A stretch of DNA of 10,307 nt from Longimicrobium sp. (GCA_030446945.1 JAUJMI010000052.1:2651-12957), one strand, 5' to 3'; positions 1-5,464 are shown, counted from the first letter of the stretch. Made by a program: numbers and translations. The notes: generated by a model not told the origin, from the letters alone.

Positions 1-36
1 GGAGCGCGGCTCGGCCTCCTCCGCATCGAGGAGTAG
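1..36 (+). CDS. 3' end of an upstream gene (partial)
   Basis: Reading from base 1 in frame 1 gives GARLGLLRIEE followed by a TAG stop at 34-36. This looks like the C-terminal tail of a protein whose body lies outside the window. The purine-rich GAGGAG at its end doubles as the likely ribosome binding site of the next gene, whose GTG start lies two bases after this stop. That spacing is typical of translationally coupled genes in one operon. The fragment is too short to identify the product. Confidence 0.5.
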   Translation, partial: GARLGLLRIEE

Positions 37-38
37 CC

Positions 39-1100
39 GTGCTTCCCGTTCCCGAGAGCACCCTGCGCCCCCTGCGCGCCGCCGCCGGCGACATCAGCGC
101 GCTGCGCGGAGGCACGGCCAGCGCCGGCGCCCTGGTGCGCGTGGCCCGGGCAGCCGAGAGCACTCTGCGCCGCGTGCTGCGCGACGATCCCACCGCTCCC
201 GTGGAGCTGCGGCTGCGCGCCCTCTCCCCCGACGACCTCTCCACCGACGAGATGCTGGCCGAGCTGCGCCGCCGCGACCGCCTCTCGCTGGAGCTGGCGG
301 CGGGGGTGCACGAGCTGGGGGCGGTGGCCGCGCGCGTGTCCGACGGCGCGGAGCCGAGCGCGCGCGACTTCGAGATGGCCCGCACGGTGGCCGACGGGCT
401 GGAGCGCCACCTCCTTTCCGCACCCGCCACGCCGGCCCCGCTCCTGGAGGATCCCGTGCTCGCTGAAGAGGCAGAGGCGCCGATCCCGGCCCACGACGAC
501 GCCACCCGGGTGCACGCCGTTCCCCGCGACCGCGGACGCAGGCCGCTGGCGTTCCTGGCGGGCGCGGCGGGGATCGCCGCCATCGTGCTCCTCGCCGCCT
601 GGGCCGTGCGCGGCAACCGCGGCGGCGACCTGGAGCGCGCCGACCGTCTGGTGCGCGAGGGGAAGGTGGCCGCCGCCGCGCAGCTCCTGCGCGAGTACGC
701 CAATGCCCGCCCGGAGGACCCGGAGGGGCGCCTTCGCCTGGCCGCCCTCTACCGCGAGGCCGGCCGCCGGCAGGACGCGCTCAAGGAGGTCCGCGCCGGC
801 CTGATCTCGCGCGGCGAGGACGCGGGGCTCAACTCGGAACTCGGCCACCTCCTGCTCGACTCCGGCCGCCCCGCCGAGGCGGTGCGCGCCTTCCGCCGCG
901 CCCTGGACGCCGACGCGGAGAACGAGCGCGCGTGGGTCGGCCTCCTGCGCGCCATGCGCGAGGCGGGGATGGGTCCGCAGGCGGAGCAGGCGCGCGAGCG
1001 TGCGCCGCTGGCGGTGCGCGAGCTGGTGCCGCGCTCGCTCCCCGACATCCCGGCCGCGCCCGCCCCGACGCCGCAGGGCCAGCTTCCCGCGGCCCCCTGA
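39..1100 (+). CDS. Single-pass membrane protein with C-terminal TPR-like repeats
   Basis: This 353-residue protein is not recognised as a named family. Residues 1-127 are charged and predicted largely helical. Residues 128-165 form a Pro/Ala/acidic linker. Residues about 169-190 are a clear hydrophobic transmembrane segment preceded by Arg-rich RDRGRR. This suggests a cytoplasmic N-terminus and an extracytoplasmic C-terminus by the positive-inside rule. Residues about 197-325 contain TPR-like helix pairs, for example AAAAQLLREYANARPEDPEG and AVRAFRRALDADAENERAW. The tail is Pro/Ala rich. TPR domains normally act as protein-binding scaffolds, so an assembly or scaffolding role at the membrane is an inference. 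The start is GTG at 39, with GAGGAG at 28-33, immediately after the preceding stop. The zinc-ribbon gene follows 35 bases downstream on the same strand. Confidence 0.85.
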   Translation: MLPVPESTLRPLRAAAGDISALRGGTASAGALVRVARAAESTLRRVLRDDPTAPVELRLRALSPDDLSTDEMLAELRRRDRLSLELAAGVHELGAVAARVSDGAEPSARDFEMARTVADGLERHLLSAPATPAPLLEDPVLAEEAEAPIPAHDDATRVHAVPRDRGRRPLAFLAGAAGIAAIVLLAAWAVRGNRGGDLERADRLVREGKVAAAAQLLREYANARPEDPEGRLRLAALYREAGRRQDALKEVRAGLISRGEDAGLNSELGHLLLDSGRPAEAVRAFRRALDADAENERAWVGLLRAMREAGMGPQAEQARERAPLAVRELVPRSLPDIPAAPAPTPQGQLPAAP

Positions 1101-1135
1101 CCGGGGCCGCTTCTCTTTCCGGGGCACCGTCTACG

Positions 1136-1765
1136 ATGGACGCACTCGACCGCCTGTACCGGCGGGTCGCCGACGTTCTCCTCCGCCAGCCGGACGCACA
1201 GGTCACGGTGGGGGACGTGTACCAGAACCTCGTGCCGTACCGCCTGGTGCGGAGCGAGCTCGGCTTCAGCGAGCTGGCGGAGTACGAGCACGCCCTGCTG
1301 CGCCTGCTGGCCGGCGAACGCGACTACGTGATCGTGGAGCGCCCGGAGGTGCAGGAGGAGCTGCAGCGGGAGCTGCGCGCCACCAACCCGATCCTGGGGA
1401 TCTACCGCGACTACGCCGGCGTGGGGGTGTACCTTAACCCCTTCGCCCCCGAAGTCACCGTGGCCGCGGCGGCCGCTCCGCCCATGCCCCTGCCGCGCCC
1501 CGTCGCCGCCGAGACCGGGGCCGCGCCCGCCGCGGAGGTGACGGCGCCGAAGCGGGCGGCGGCGTGCCCCGGGTGCCGCACCCCGCTCCCCGGCGACCGT
1601 CCGGTGCGCTTCTGCCCATCGTGCGGCAAGTGCCTGGTGCCGGTGCCGTGCGCCGAGTGCAGCTCCATGATCGAGCCGGAGTGGAGGTTCTGCGCGACGT
1701 GCGGGTGGCCGCGCGAGCCGGGGGCGCGCGCCGTGCCGCCGTCACCGGAACAACGCTTGCGATGA
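1136..1765 (+). CDS. Double zinc-ribbon protein with uncharacterised N-terminal domain
   Basis: This 209-residue protein has no signal peptide or membrane segment. Residues 1-103 form a compact predicted alpha/beta region, starting MDALDRLYRR and containing YRLVRSELGFSELAEYEHALL, that I do not recognise. Residues about 106-142 are a low-complexity Ala/Pro linker. Residues 144-189 hold four CxxC knuckles: C144/C147, C160/C163, C172/C175 and C186/C189, plus an extra C166. This matches two consecutive zinc ribbons, a fold used for protein or nucleic-acid contact. The ATG at 1136 was chosen because upstream codons in the frame overlap the end of the previous gene and have no domain character. No strong Shine-Dalgarno is visible. 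Spacing to the TPR membrane protein suggests co-transcription. Its function is unknown. Confidence 0.85.
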   Translation: MDALDRLYRRVADVLLRQPDAQVTVGDVYQNLVPYRLVRSELGFSELAEYEHALLRLLAGERDYVIVERPEVQEELQRELRATNPILGIYRDYAGVGVYLNPFAPEVTVAAAAAPPMPLPRPVAAETGAAPAAEVTAPKRAAACPGCRTPLPGDRPVRFCPSCGKCLVPVPCAECSSMIEPEWRFCATCGWPREPGARAVPPSPEQRLR

Positions 1766-1808
1766 CGCGCCTCCCGCGACGCGCTCCCGGCGGGCGCGTC
1801 CCGTTTTT
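1764..1808 (+). terminator. Probable intrinsic terminator after the zinc-ribbon gene
   Basis: GACGCGCC (1764-1771) or GACGCGC (1778-1784) can pair with GGCGCGTC (1793-1800). The right arm is followed by CCG and five T residues at 1804-1808. Two alternative left arms compete for one right arm. Only 24 bases separate the T tract from the cytochrome start codon. The cytochrome gene therefore either depends on read-through or has a promoter inside the preceding gene. Confidence 0.5.
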
Positions 1809-1832
1809 CCTGCGACCGGCGGACATGAGCTG

Positions 1833-2282
1833 ATGCGGCGACGGACCTGGTGGGTGGCGGCGGTGCTGGCGGTGGTGGCGTGCGATCGCGGCGGCGGGGC
1901 GGCGCGCGTGGGTGGCGGCGGCAACTCCGCGCCCGCCTCCGCGGCCCAGACCGCCCGTCCGGCCGCCGCGGCGCCGGTGGGGGTGCTTCCGCCCGGCGTG
2001 ACGCGCGAGGTGGGAGAGCAGGGACGCGAGCTGTACCTCAAGGCGTGCGTGATGTGCCACGGCGAGAACGGCGGCGGCACCGCGCTGGGCCCCTCGCTCA
2101 CGGACCGCACCTGGCTGGAGGGGAATGGCTCCTTCGACGAGATCATCGCCGTCACGCGCGACGGCGTCGAGACCCCGAAGGAGTTCCCCGTCCCCATGCC
2201 TCCGCGCGGCGACGGCAGCTTCACCGACGAGCAGATCCGCGCGGTGGCCGCCTACACGTCTTCCATCGCCAACGCGCGCTAA
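1833..2282 (+). CDS. Lipoprotein monohaem cytochrome c
   Basis: This 149-residue protein has a short N-terminal signal (MRRRTWWVAAVLAVVAC) ending in a lipobox, VVAC, so Cys17 is the predicted lipidated residue. Asp18 follows it, which in E. coli favours retention in the inner membrane; whether that rule applies here is unknown. Residues 19-55 are a flexible Gly/Ala/Pro linker that would tether the domain. The class I cytochrome c domain covers about 60-149. It has the haem motif C72-V-M-C75-H76 and a likely axial Met122 in the context PVPMPPRG, followed by the usual C-terminal helix (TDEQIRAVAAYTSSI). It should carry electrons on the outer face of the membrane; the partners are not encoded here. 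A strong terminator follows directly. The ATG at 1833 gives a complete signal peptide. Confidence 0.92.
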   Translation: MRRRTWWVAAVLAVVACDRGGGAARVGGGGNSAPASAAQTARPAAAAPVGVLPPGVTREVGEQGRELYLKACVMCHGENGGGTALGPSLTDRTWLEGNGSFDEIIAVTRDGVETPKEFPVPMPPRGDGSFTDEQIRAVAAYTSSIANAR

Positions 2283-2305
2283 AACCCCTCGCCTCACAAG
2301 AGTGT

Positions 2306-2345
2306 CGCGCCCCGCTCCTCAGTCTGGAGCGGGGCGCGTGCTTTT
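2306..2345 (+). terminator. Strong intrinsic terminator after cytochrome c
   Basis: A perfect 13-bp stem joins CGCGCCCCGCTCC (2306-2318) and GGAGCGGGGCGCG (2326-2338) across the 7-base loop TCAGTCT. TGC and four T residues (2342-2345) follow. It lies 24 bases beyond the cytochrome stop codon and is a standard factor-independent terminator. Confidence 0.9.
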
Positions 2346-2354
2346 GATACGGCC

Positions 2355-2414
2355 ACACGCAGAGACGCGGAGGTGAGCGCCGCGAAGTTCTCCGCGCCTC
2401 CGCGTCTCCACGTG
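2355..2414. repeat. Palindromic intergenic repeat element
   Basis: GAGACGCGGAGG (2362-2373) pairs perfectly with CCTCCGCGTCTC (2397-2408). Pairing extends outward with two mismatched patches to CACACGC on the left and ACGTGAG on the right. The interior contains a second small inverted pair, CGCG with CGCG around AAGTTCTC. No open reading frame of note lies within it. The size and placement, between a terminator and the next promoter, suit a dispersed REP- or MITE-like element. Copy number cannot be judged from one window. Confidence 0.6.
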
Positions 2415-2432
2415 AGACTGCTGTCGGGATGC

Positions 2433-2462
2433 TTGACGCCCGGACCGGCGTTCGGGTACGTT
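2433..2462 (+). promoter_or_regulatory. Candidate sigma-70-type promoter for the leuB-like gene
   Basis: TTGACG (2433-2438) matches the -35 consensus at five of six positions. It is separated by 18 bases from TACGTT (2457-2462), a weaker -10 with three of six matches. The start codon lies 48 bases downstream. The site follows the preceding terminator and repeat, as expected for the start of a new transcription unit. Confidence 0.4.
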
Positions 2463-2510
2463 GGCGCCCTTCGTTGCGGCACCTTCCCATCGAGAACAAG
2501 GCGAGAGATC

Positions 2511-3548
2511 ATGGCCCGCGTTGCGGTGCTCCCTGGCGACGGCGTTGGCAAGGAGGTCACCCGCGAGGCCGCGCGCGTGCTGCGCGCCGTGCGGCCGGAG
2601 CTGGAGCTGGTGGAGTGGCCGCACGGCGCCCACCGCTTCCTGGAGTCCGGCGAGACGATCACCGACGCCGAGCTCGGCGAGCTGTCCTCCAGCTACGACG
2701 CCATCCTCCTGGGAGCCCTCGGCGATCCGCGCGTGCCGGGGAACGAGCACGCGCGCCAGATCCTGCTGGGGATGCGCTTCAAGCTCGACCTGTTCATCAA
2801 CTTCCGCCCCGTGCGCCTTCTCCACGAGCGCCTCTGCCCGCTCAAGGGGAAGACGGTGGAGGACCTCGACTTCGTCATCTTCCGCGAGAACACCGAAGGG
2901 GTGTACGTGGGAATGGGCGGCACCTTCAAGCAGGGGACGCCGGACGAGGTCGCCGTTCAGGAGGACATGAACACGCGCAAGGGCGTGGAGCGGATCATCC
3001 GCGCCGCCTTCGACTACGCGCGCGCCCACGGCCACTCCCGCGTCACCCTCTCGGACAAGGCGAATGCGATGGAGTTCGCGGGCGGCCTCTGGCGCCGCGT
3101 CTTCGCCGAGGTCGCCAGGGAGTACCCGGAGATCGAGCGCGAGGCGCTGTACGTGGACATGCTGGCGATGGACCTCGTGCGCCGCCCCGAGCGCTACCAG
3201 GTGATCGTCACCGGCAACCTGTTCGGCGACATCCTGAGCGACCTGGGCGCCGCGCTGGTGGGCGGGCTGGGGCTGACCGCGTCGGGCAACATCCACCCGG
3301 GCCGCGTCTCGCTGTTCGAGCCGGTGCACGGCTCCGCGCCGGACATAGCGGGGCAGGACACGGCCAACCCCCTGGCCGCGATCCTCACCGCCGCCCTCAT
3401 GCTCCGCCACCTGGGCGACGACGACTCCGCAGCGCGCATCGAGGCCGCCGTCCAGGCCGCCGTCCTCGCCGGCGAGACGACCTCGGACCTGGGCGGGACG
3501 CTGGGGACGGTGGCCGCGGGCGAGGCGGTGCTGCGACGGCTGGGGTAG
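2511..3548 (+). CDS. Isocitrate/isopropylmalate dehydrogenase family protein (leuB-like)
   Basis: This 345-residue NAD-dependent beta-decarboxylating dehydrogenase is most often called 3-isopropylmalate dehydrogenase, which oxidises and decarboxylates 3-isopropylmalate in leucine synthesis. Visible family residues include LPGDGVGKEV at the N-terminus, substrate arginines R89, R99 and R125, Y132, K183 (SDKANAM), metal aspartates D216, D240 and D244 (GNLFGDILSDLGA), and the NAD site HGSAPDIAG (273-281) with the Asp-Ile pair typical of NAD rather than NADP preference. The RENTEG motif at 125-130 and the stretch after it (GTFKQGTPDEVAVQEDMNTRKGV) look closer to tartrate or homoisocitrate dehydrogenase relatives than to the RELTGG of classical bacterial LeuB. 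R82 occupies the place of the Glu found in Thermus LeuB. Substrate is therefore open. The ATG at 2511 fits the family N-terminus; AAGG and GAGAG precede it. No other leu genes lie nearby. Confidence 0.9.
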   Translation: MARVAVLPGDGVGKEVTREAARVLRAVRPELELVEWPHGAHRFLESGETITDAELGELSSSYDAILLGALGDPRVPGNEHARQILLGMRFKLDLFINFRPVRLLHERLCPLKGKTVEDLDFVIFRENTEGVYVGMGGTFKQGTPDEVAVQEDMNTRKGVERIIRAAFDYARAHGHSRVTLSDKANAMEFAGGLWRRVFAEVAREYPEIEREALYVDMLAMDLVRRPERYQVIVTGNLFGDILSDLGAALVGGLGLTASGNIHPGRVSLFEPVHGSAPDIAGQDTANPLAAILTAALMLRHLGDDDSAARIEAAVQAAVLAGETTSDLGGTLGTVAAGEAVLRRLG

Positions 3549-3713
3549 GCCGCGGGCCCTCTCCCCGCCCGTTCCTCGCTGCCCCGCCCCGACGGCTGGG
3601 CGAGTGCGCGTAGATCTATGCGTGGAGCACGGATCCCGTAGGTGCGCGATTCATCGTGCCCGTGTCACGGGCGTGCACCGGCCCCGATGCCCAGCCGCCG
3701 CAACCCCCACGGA
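3549..3713. other. Convergent intergenic region
   Basis: This is the gap between two genes that end towards each other. It has no coding potential that I trust. The one visible structure is the near-palindrome GCCCGTGTCACGGGC at 3658-3672, which lacks a T tract in either direction. Any role as a bidirectional transcription stop is speculative. Confidence 0.35.
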
Positions 3714-4649
3714 TTACCACAGCCGCAGCTTGTCCAGATCCGCGCGGAGCTTCAGCAGGGCCTGGTCTTTTTGCTTCGCCTCCAACATCACGTCGTAGGG
3801 GAGGGGGCCCGTTTCGCGGAGGAACCAGGCGAACTCCCAGGGATTCACGAAGTCGGCGTGCTGCGAGAGGAGGGGCGGGACGGCGACCTCCTTTTTGCCG
3901 CGCACGATGGTGCGCAGGTCCATCTTCGGGGAGGAGAAGTGCACCTTGGGCTGGATCCCGCGCCAGGTGCCGAGCGCCTTGCGAGCCGCTTCGCCCACGC
4001 TGAGCCCGCCGGGGTTCAAGTTGTGGTGCTGGTGGTCGAATACGACCGGGACGCCGGTGGCCTCGTGGGCGCGCAGGCAGTCGGCCATGGAGTAGACGGT
4101 CTCGTCGTTTTCGATCACCAGGCGGCGGCGGGCGGACTCGGAGAGGCGGGCGAAGTTGTCCACGAAGCGCGCGACCGCCGAGCTCTTGTCGCCGTACGCG
4201 CCGCCCAGGTGCAGCACGACGACGGCCTCGGGGCCCTGCTCCATCGCGTCGAGGAGCTCGGCCTGGGCGTTGACGTCGGCGATGCCCTTGGCATTGATCG
4301 CGGGGTCCTGCGCGGAGAGGAGGACGTACTGCGACGGGTGCAGCGAGAGGCGGATCCCGAAGTCGCGTGCGCGGCGCCCCAGCTCCGCCAGCTCGCGGGC
4401 GCACTCGCGCACCTGCGCGTGGAACTGCGGCATGTCCGGGTGCGTGGAGTACGGGACGAAGTCGGAGGAGATCCGGTACATGCGGATGTCCATCTCGTCC
4501 AGGTAGTCCAGGATCGGGTGGAGGTAGTCGATGGAGACGCGCACGTGCGGGTTGGACTGCCACTTCCGCGCATCGTTGCTCTTGAGCCCCTCGCGCCCCA
4601 CCACCTTCACCGCGAACCCCAGCCGCCGCGGCCATTCCCGCTTCGCCAT
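3714..4649 (-). CDS. uvsE: UV DNA damage endonuclease UvsE/UVDE
   Basis: This 311-residue protein has the full UVDE signature. The enzyme nicks DNA 5' to UV photoproducts and some other lesions, starting an excision repair route independent of UvrABC. It is a TIM-barrel metal enzyme. The N-terminus has RLGFAVKVVG, followed by RMYRISSDFVPY, LSLHPSQYVLLS, VVLHLGGAYGDK, VIENDE, PVVFDHQHHN, KVHFSS and MLEAKQKD. Likely metal ligands by comparison with the Thermus enzyme are H104, H147, E180, D205, H208, H237 and E290. K235, two residues before H237, corresponds to the carboxylated lysine. All are present, so the enzyme should be active. The ATG at 4649 fits the conserved N-terminus; only a weak purine-rich GGGGCGACGG precedes it. 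It lies downstream of the PYP gene on the same strand, separated by 194 bases of repeats. Confidence 0.96.
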   Translation of the reverse strand: MAKREWPRRLGFAVKVVGREGLKSNDARKWQSNPHVRVSIDYLHPILDYLDEMDIRMYRISSDFVPYSTHPDMPQFHAQVRECARELAELGRRARDFGIRLSLHPSQYVLLSAQDPAINAKGIADVNAQAELLDAMEQGPEAVVVLHLGGAYGDKSSAVARFVDNFARLSESARRRLVIENDETVYSMADCLRAHEATGVPVVFDHQHHNLNPGGLSVGEAARKALGTWRGIQPKVHFSSPKMDLRTIVRGKKEVAVPPLLSQHADFVNPWEFAWFLRETGPLPYDVMLEAKQKDQALLKLRADLDKLRLW

Positions 4650-4675
4650 CCGCCGTCGCCCCGGTGTGAATGTGC

Positions 4676-4710
4676 CGCGGGGCGGGCGCCGGTCCGGCGC
4701 CCGCCCCGCG
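4676..4710. repeat. 35-bp GC palindrome with 17-bp perfect arms
   Basis: CGCGGGGCGGGCGCCGG (4676-4692) and its exact complement (4694-4710) flank a single central T. It sits 26 bases upstream of the uvsE start codon and would form a very stable hairpin in the RNA. No T tract follows on the minus strand, so it does not look like a normal intrinsic terminator. It could be a transcript-stabilising or attenuating structure between the PYP gene and uvsE. Confidence 0.75.
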
Positions 4711-4742
4711 CGGTAGGGTCAAGAAGTTTGCCGCTGGAAGGA

Positions 4743-4781
4743 AGTGCCCAGTGCCCAGTGCCGAGTGCCGAGTGCTCAGTG
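4743..4781. repeat. Heptanucleotide tandem repeat (AGTGCCC/G/TC)
   Basis: Five successive 7-base units (AGTGCCC, AGTGCCC, AGTGCCG, AGTGCCG, AGTGCTC) and a partial AGTG are seen. The repeat is non-coding and lies between the PYP and uvsE genes. It resembles in style the short tandemly repeated repetitive sequences known from other bacteria. Confidence 0.8.
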
Positions 4782-4788
4782 AACACCG

Positions 4789-4808
4789 CACTCACGCACT
4801 CACGCACT
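4789..4808. repeat. Octanucleotide tandem repeat (CACTCACG)
   Basis: Two full CACTCACG units plus CACT are present. The unit carries the core GCACT, complementary to the AGTGC of the adjacent heptad repeat. The two arrays together can therefore form a long imperfect hairpin in the transcript downstream of the PYP gene. Confidence 0.75.
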
Positions 4809-4843
4809 TCCCCACCGATCTCTCCCCCGCGCCGATCCTCCGC

Positions 4844-5224
4844 CTACGGCCGCTGCACCAGCACCCAGACCGATTCCGTGCTCACGCTGTAGAACATCGA
4901 GATCACCACGTCCTTCTGCCGGCCGTCCTTGAAGCGGAACTTGTAGTTGAAGGCCGTGTTGAGGCTCTTCGCGGCCACACCTTCCAGGAAGCGGCCGTGG
5001 AACTCCTGCACCTTTGTGCACGGCGCCACCTCGTCGAAGAAGTTCTTTCCGATCGCCTCTTCCTTGAGCATGCGCGCCAGGTCCGACTCCGTCTGATTGA
5101 ACTTCAGCACCACGCCGTCGCGGCTGAGCTGGATCATCCCCACCGGGAGGGTGTCGAGCTCGCTCTCGGAGAGGATGTCGGCCTGCTCCAGCAGACCCGG
5201 GGGGGACTGAACGGTGGAAAGCAT
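4844..5224 (-). CDS. pyp: Photoactive yellow protein homologue (stand-alone PAS domain)
   Basis: This 126-residue single-domain protein resembles photoactive yellow protein, a cytoplasmic blue-light sensor that binds p-coumarate through a cysteine thioester. It aligns without gaps to Halorhodospira halophila PYP (125 residues) from residue 1 to about 100, so numbering is shared. Clear matches are IGKNFF (58-63), VAPCT (66-70) with Cys69, EF at 74-75, EGVA (81-84), LNT (88-90), Y94 and F96. Glu46, which contacts the chromophore phenolate, is kept. Tyr42 is Phe, Thr50 is Ala, Arg52 is Met, and the Met100 loop is changed (FKDGRQ). The start at 5224 is set by AGGAG seven bases upstream and by the family length; the frame runs further upstream without family similarity. 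No tyrosine ammonia-lyase or coumarate ligase gene is in view, so chromophore loading is unproven. It lies upstream of uvsE and is divergent from the PRC-barrel gene. Confidence 0.9.
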   Translation of the reverse strand: MLSTVQSPPGLLEQADILSESELDTLPVGMIQLSRDGVVLKFNQTESDLARMLKEEAIGKNFFDEVAPCTKVQEFHGRFLEGVAAKSLNTAFNYKFRFKDGRQKDVVISMFYSVSTESVWVLVQRP

Positions 5225-5231
5225 AAGCGGG

Positions 5232-5236
5232 CTCCT
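5232..5236 (-). promoter_or_regulatory. Ribosome binding site of the PYP gene
   Basis: AGGAG on the minus strand lies seven bases before the ATG. It decides the start codon in favour of the 126-residue product over the longer upstream frame. Confidence 0.8.
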
Positions 5237-5278
5237 GTAAATAGTGGGCGTGGCGCGCGCGGGGCACGGTCCGGGCAC

Positions 5279-5307
5279 AATGTACGTGCTTGTCTCAGGT
5301 TTGTCGA
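5279..5307 (-). promoter_or_regulatory. Candidate sigma-70-type promoter for the PYP gene
   Basis: On the minus strand, TCGACA (5307-5302) matches the -35 consensus at five of six positions. It is followed after exactly 17 bases by TACATT (5284-5279), with four of six -10 matches. It would give a leader of roughly 50 bases. The -10 box is bracketed by the short inverted repeat GCAC (5275-5278) and GTGC (5286-5289), a possible but weak operator. Confidence 0.5.
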
Positions 5308-5380
5308 TAGTTGGGGAGGTGTGTAACAGAAGGGCGGTACCGGGGGGCGCGTGGAACGGCTGTTGCGATGGGATCGGCCT
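5301..5380 (+). promoter_or_regulatory. Possible promoter region of the PRC-barrel/DUF2382 gene
   Basis: Two weak candidates are visible. TTGTCG (5301-5306), 17 bases, then TAACAG (5324-5329) is a poor sigma-70 match that shares its -35 area with the divergent PYP promoter. GGAAC (5353-5357) followed about 16 bases later by TCGG is reminiscent of ECF-sigma promoters, which control envelope and stress genes. Neither is decisive. Confidence 0.25.
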
Positions 5381-5410
5381 CCCCGGTGAGCGGGGAGGGG
5401 TCTTCCCCTC
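5378..5410 (+). promoter_or_regulatory. Two overlapping, mutually exclusive leader hairpins
   Basis: Hairpin A pairs CCTCCCCG (5378-5385) with CGGGGAGG (5391-5398). Hairpin B pairs GAGGGG (5395-5400) with CCCCTC (5405-5410) across TCTT. They share GAGG at 5395-5398, so only one can form at a time. They lie 60-90 bases upstream of the PRC-barrel gene start, probably in its leader. Confidence 0.4.
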
Positions 5411-5458
5411 TGAGGATCGAGCCGGCGCGGCGCGGTCACCGGGAGCCGGCGTAACCGC

Positions 5459-5464
5459 AAGGAG
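5459..5464 (+). promoter_or_regulatory. Ribosome binding site of the PRC-barrel/DUF2382 gene
   Basis: AAGGAG lies seven bases before the ATG at 5472. It sets that start in place of the longer open frame beginning at 5244. Confidence 0.85.

Noticed and set aside
2373..2510. 46-codon N-terminal extension of the leuB-like protein
   Set aside because: It starts inside the palindromic repeat and spans the candidate promoter; the family N-terminus begins at the ATG at 2511.
2319..3410. Minus-strand 363-codon frame opposite the leuB-like gene
   Set aside because: It is antisense to a well-conserved dehydrogenase and reads through the terminator and palindromic repeat.
3658..3672. Bidirectional terminator between the convergent leuB-like and uvsE genes
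   Set aside because: The palindrome is short with almost no loop and lacks T tracts on either side.
3616..4791. Minus-strand 391-codon frame overlapping uvsE in another frame
   Set aside because: It is a shifted reading of the same strand, rich in Arg/Pro/Gly, with no domain character, and it crosses the palindrome.
4743..4808. CRISPR array
   Set aside because: The 7- and 8-base units are contiguous with no spacers, and no cas genes are present.
3642..4892. Plus-strand 416-codon open frame across the uvsE region
   Set aside because: It is antisense to a gene with all UVDE motifs, its composition is that of a GC-rich shadow frame, and it runs through the tandem repeats.
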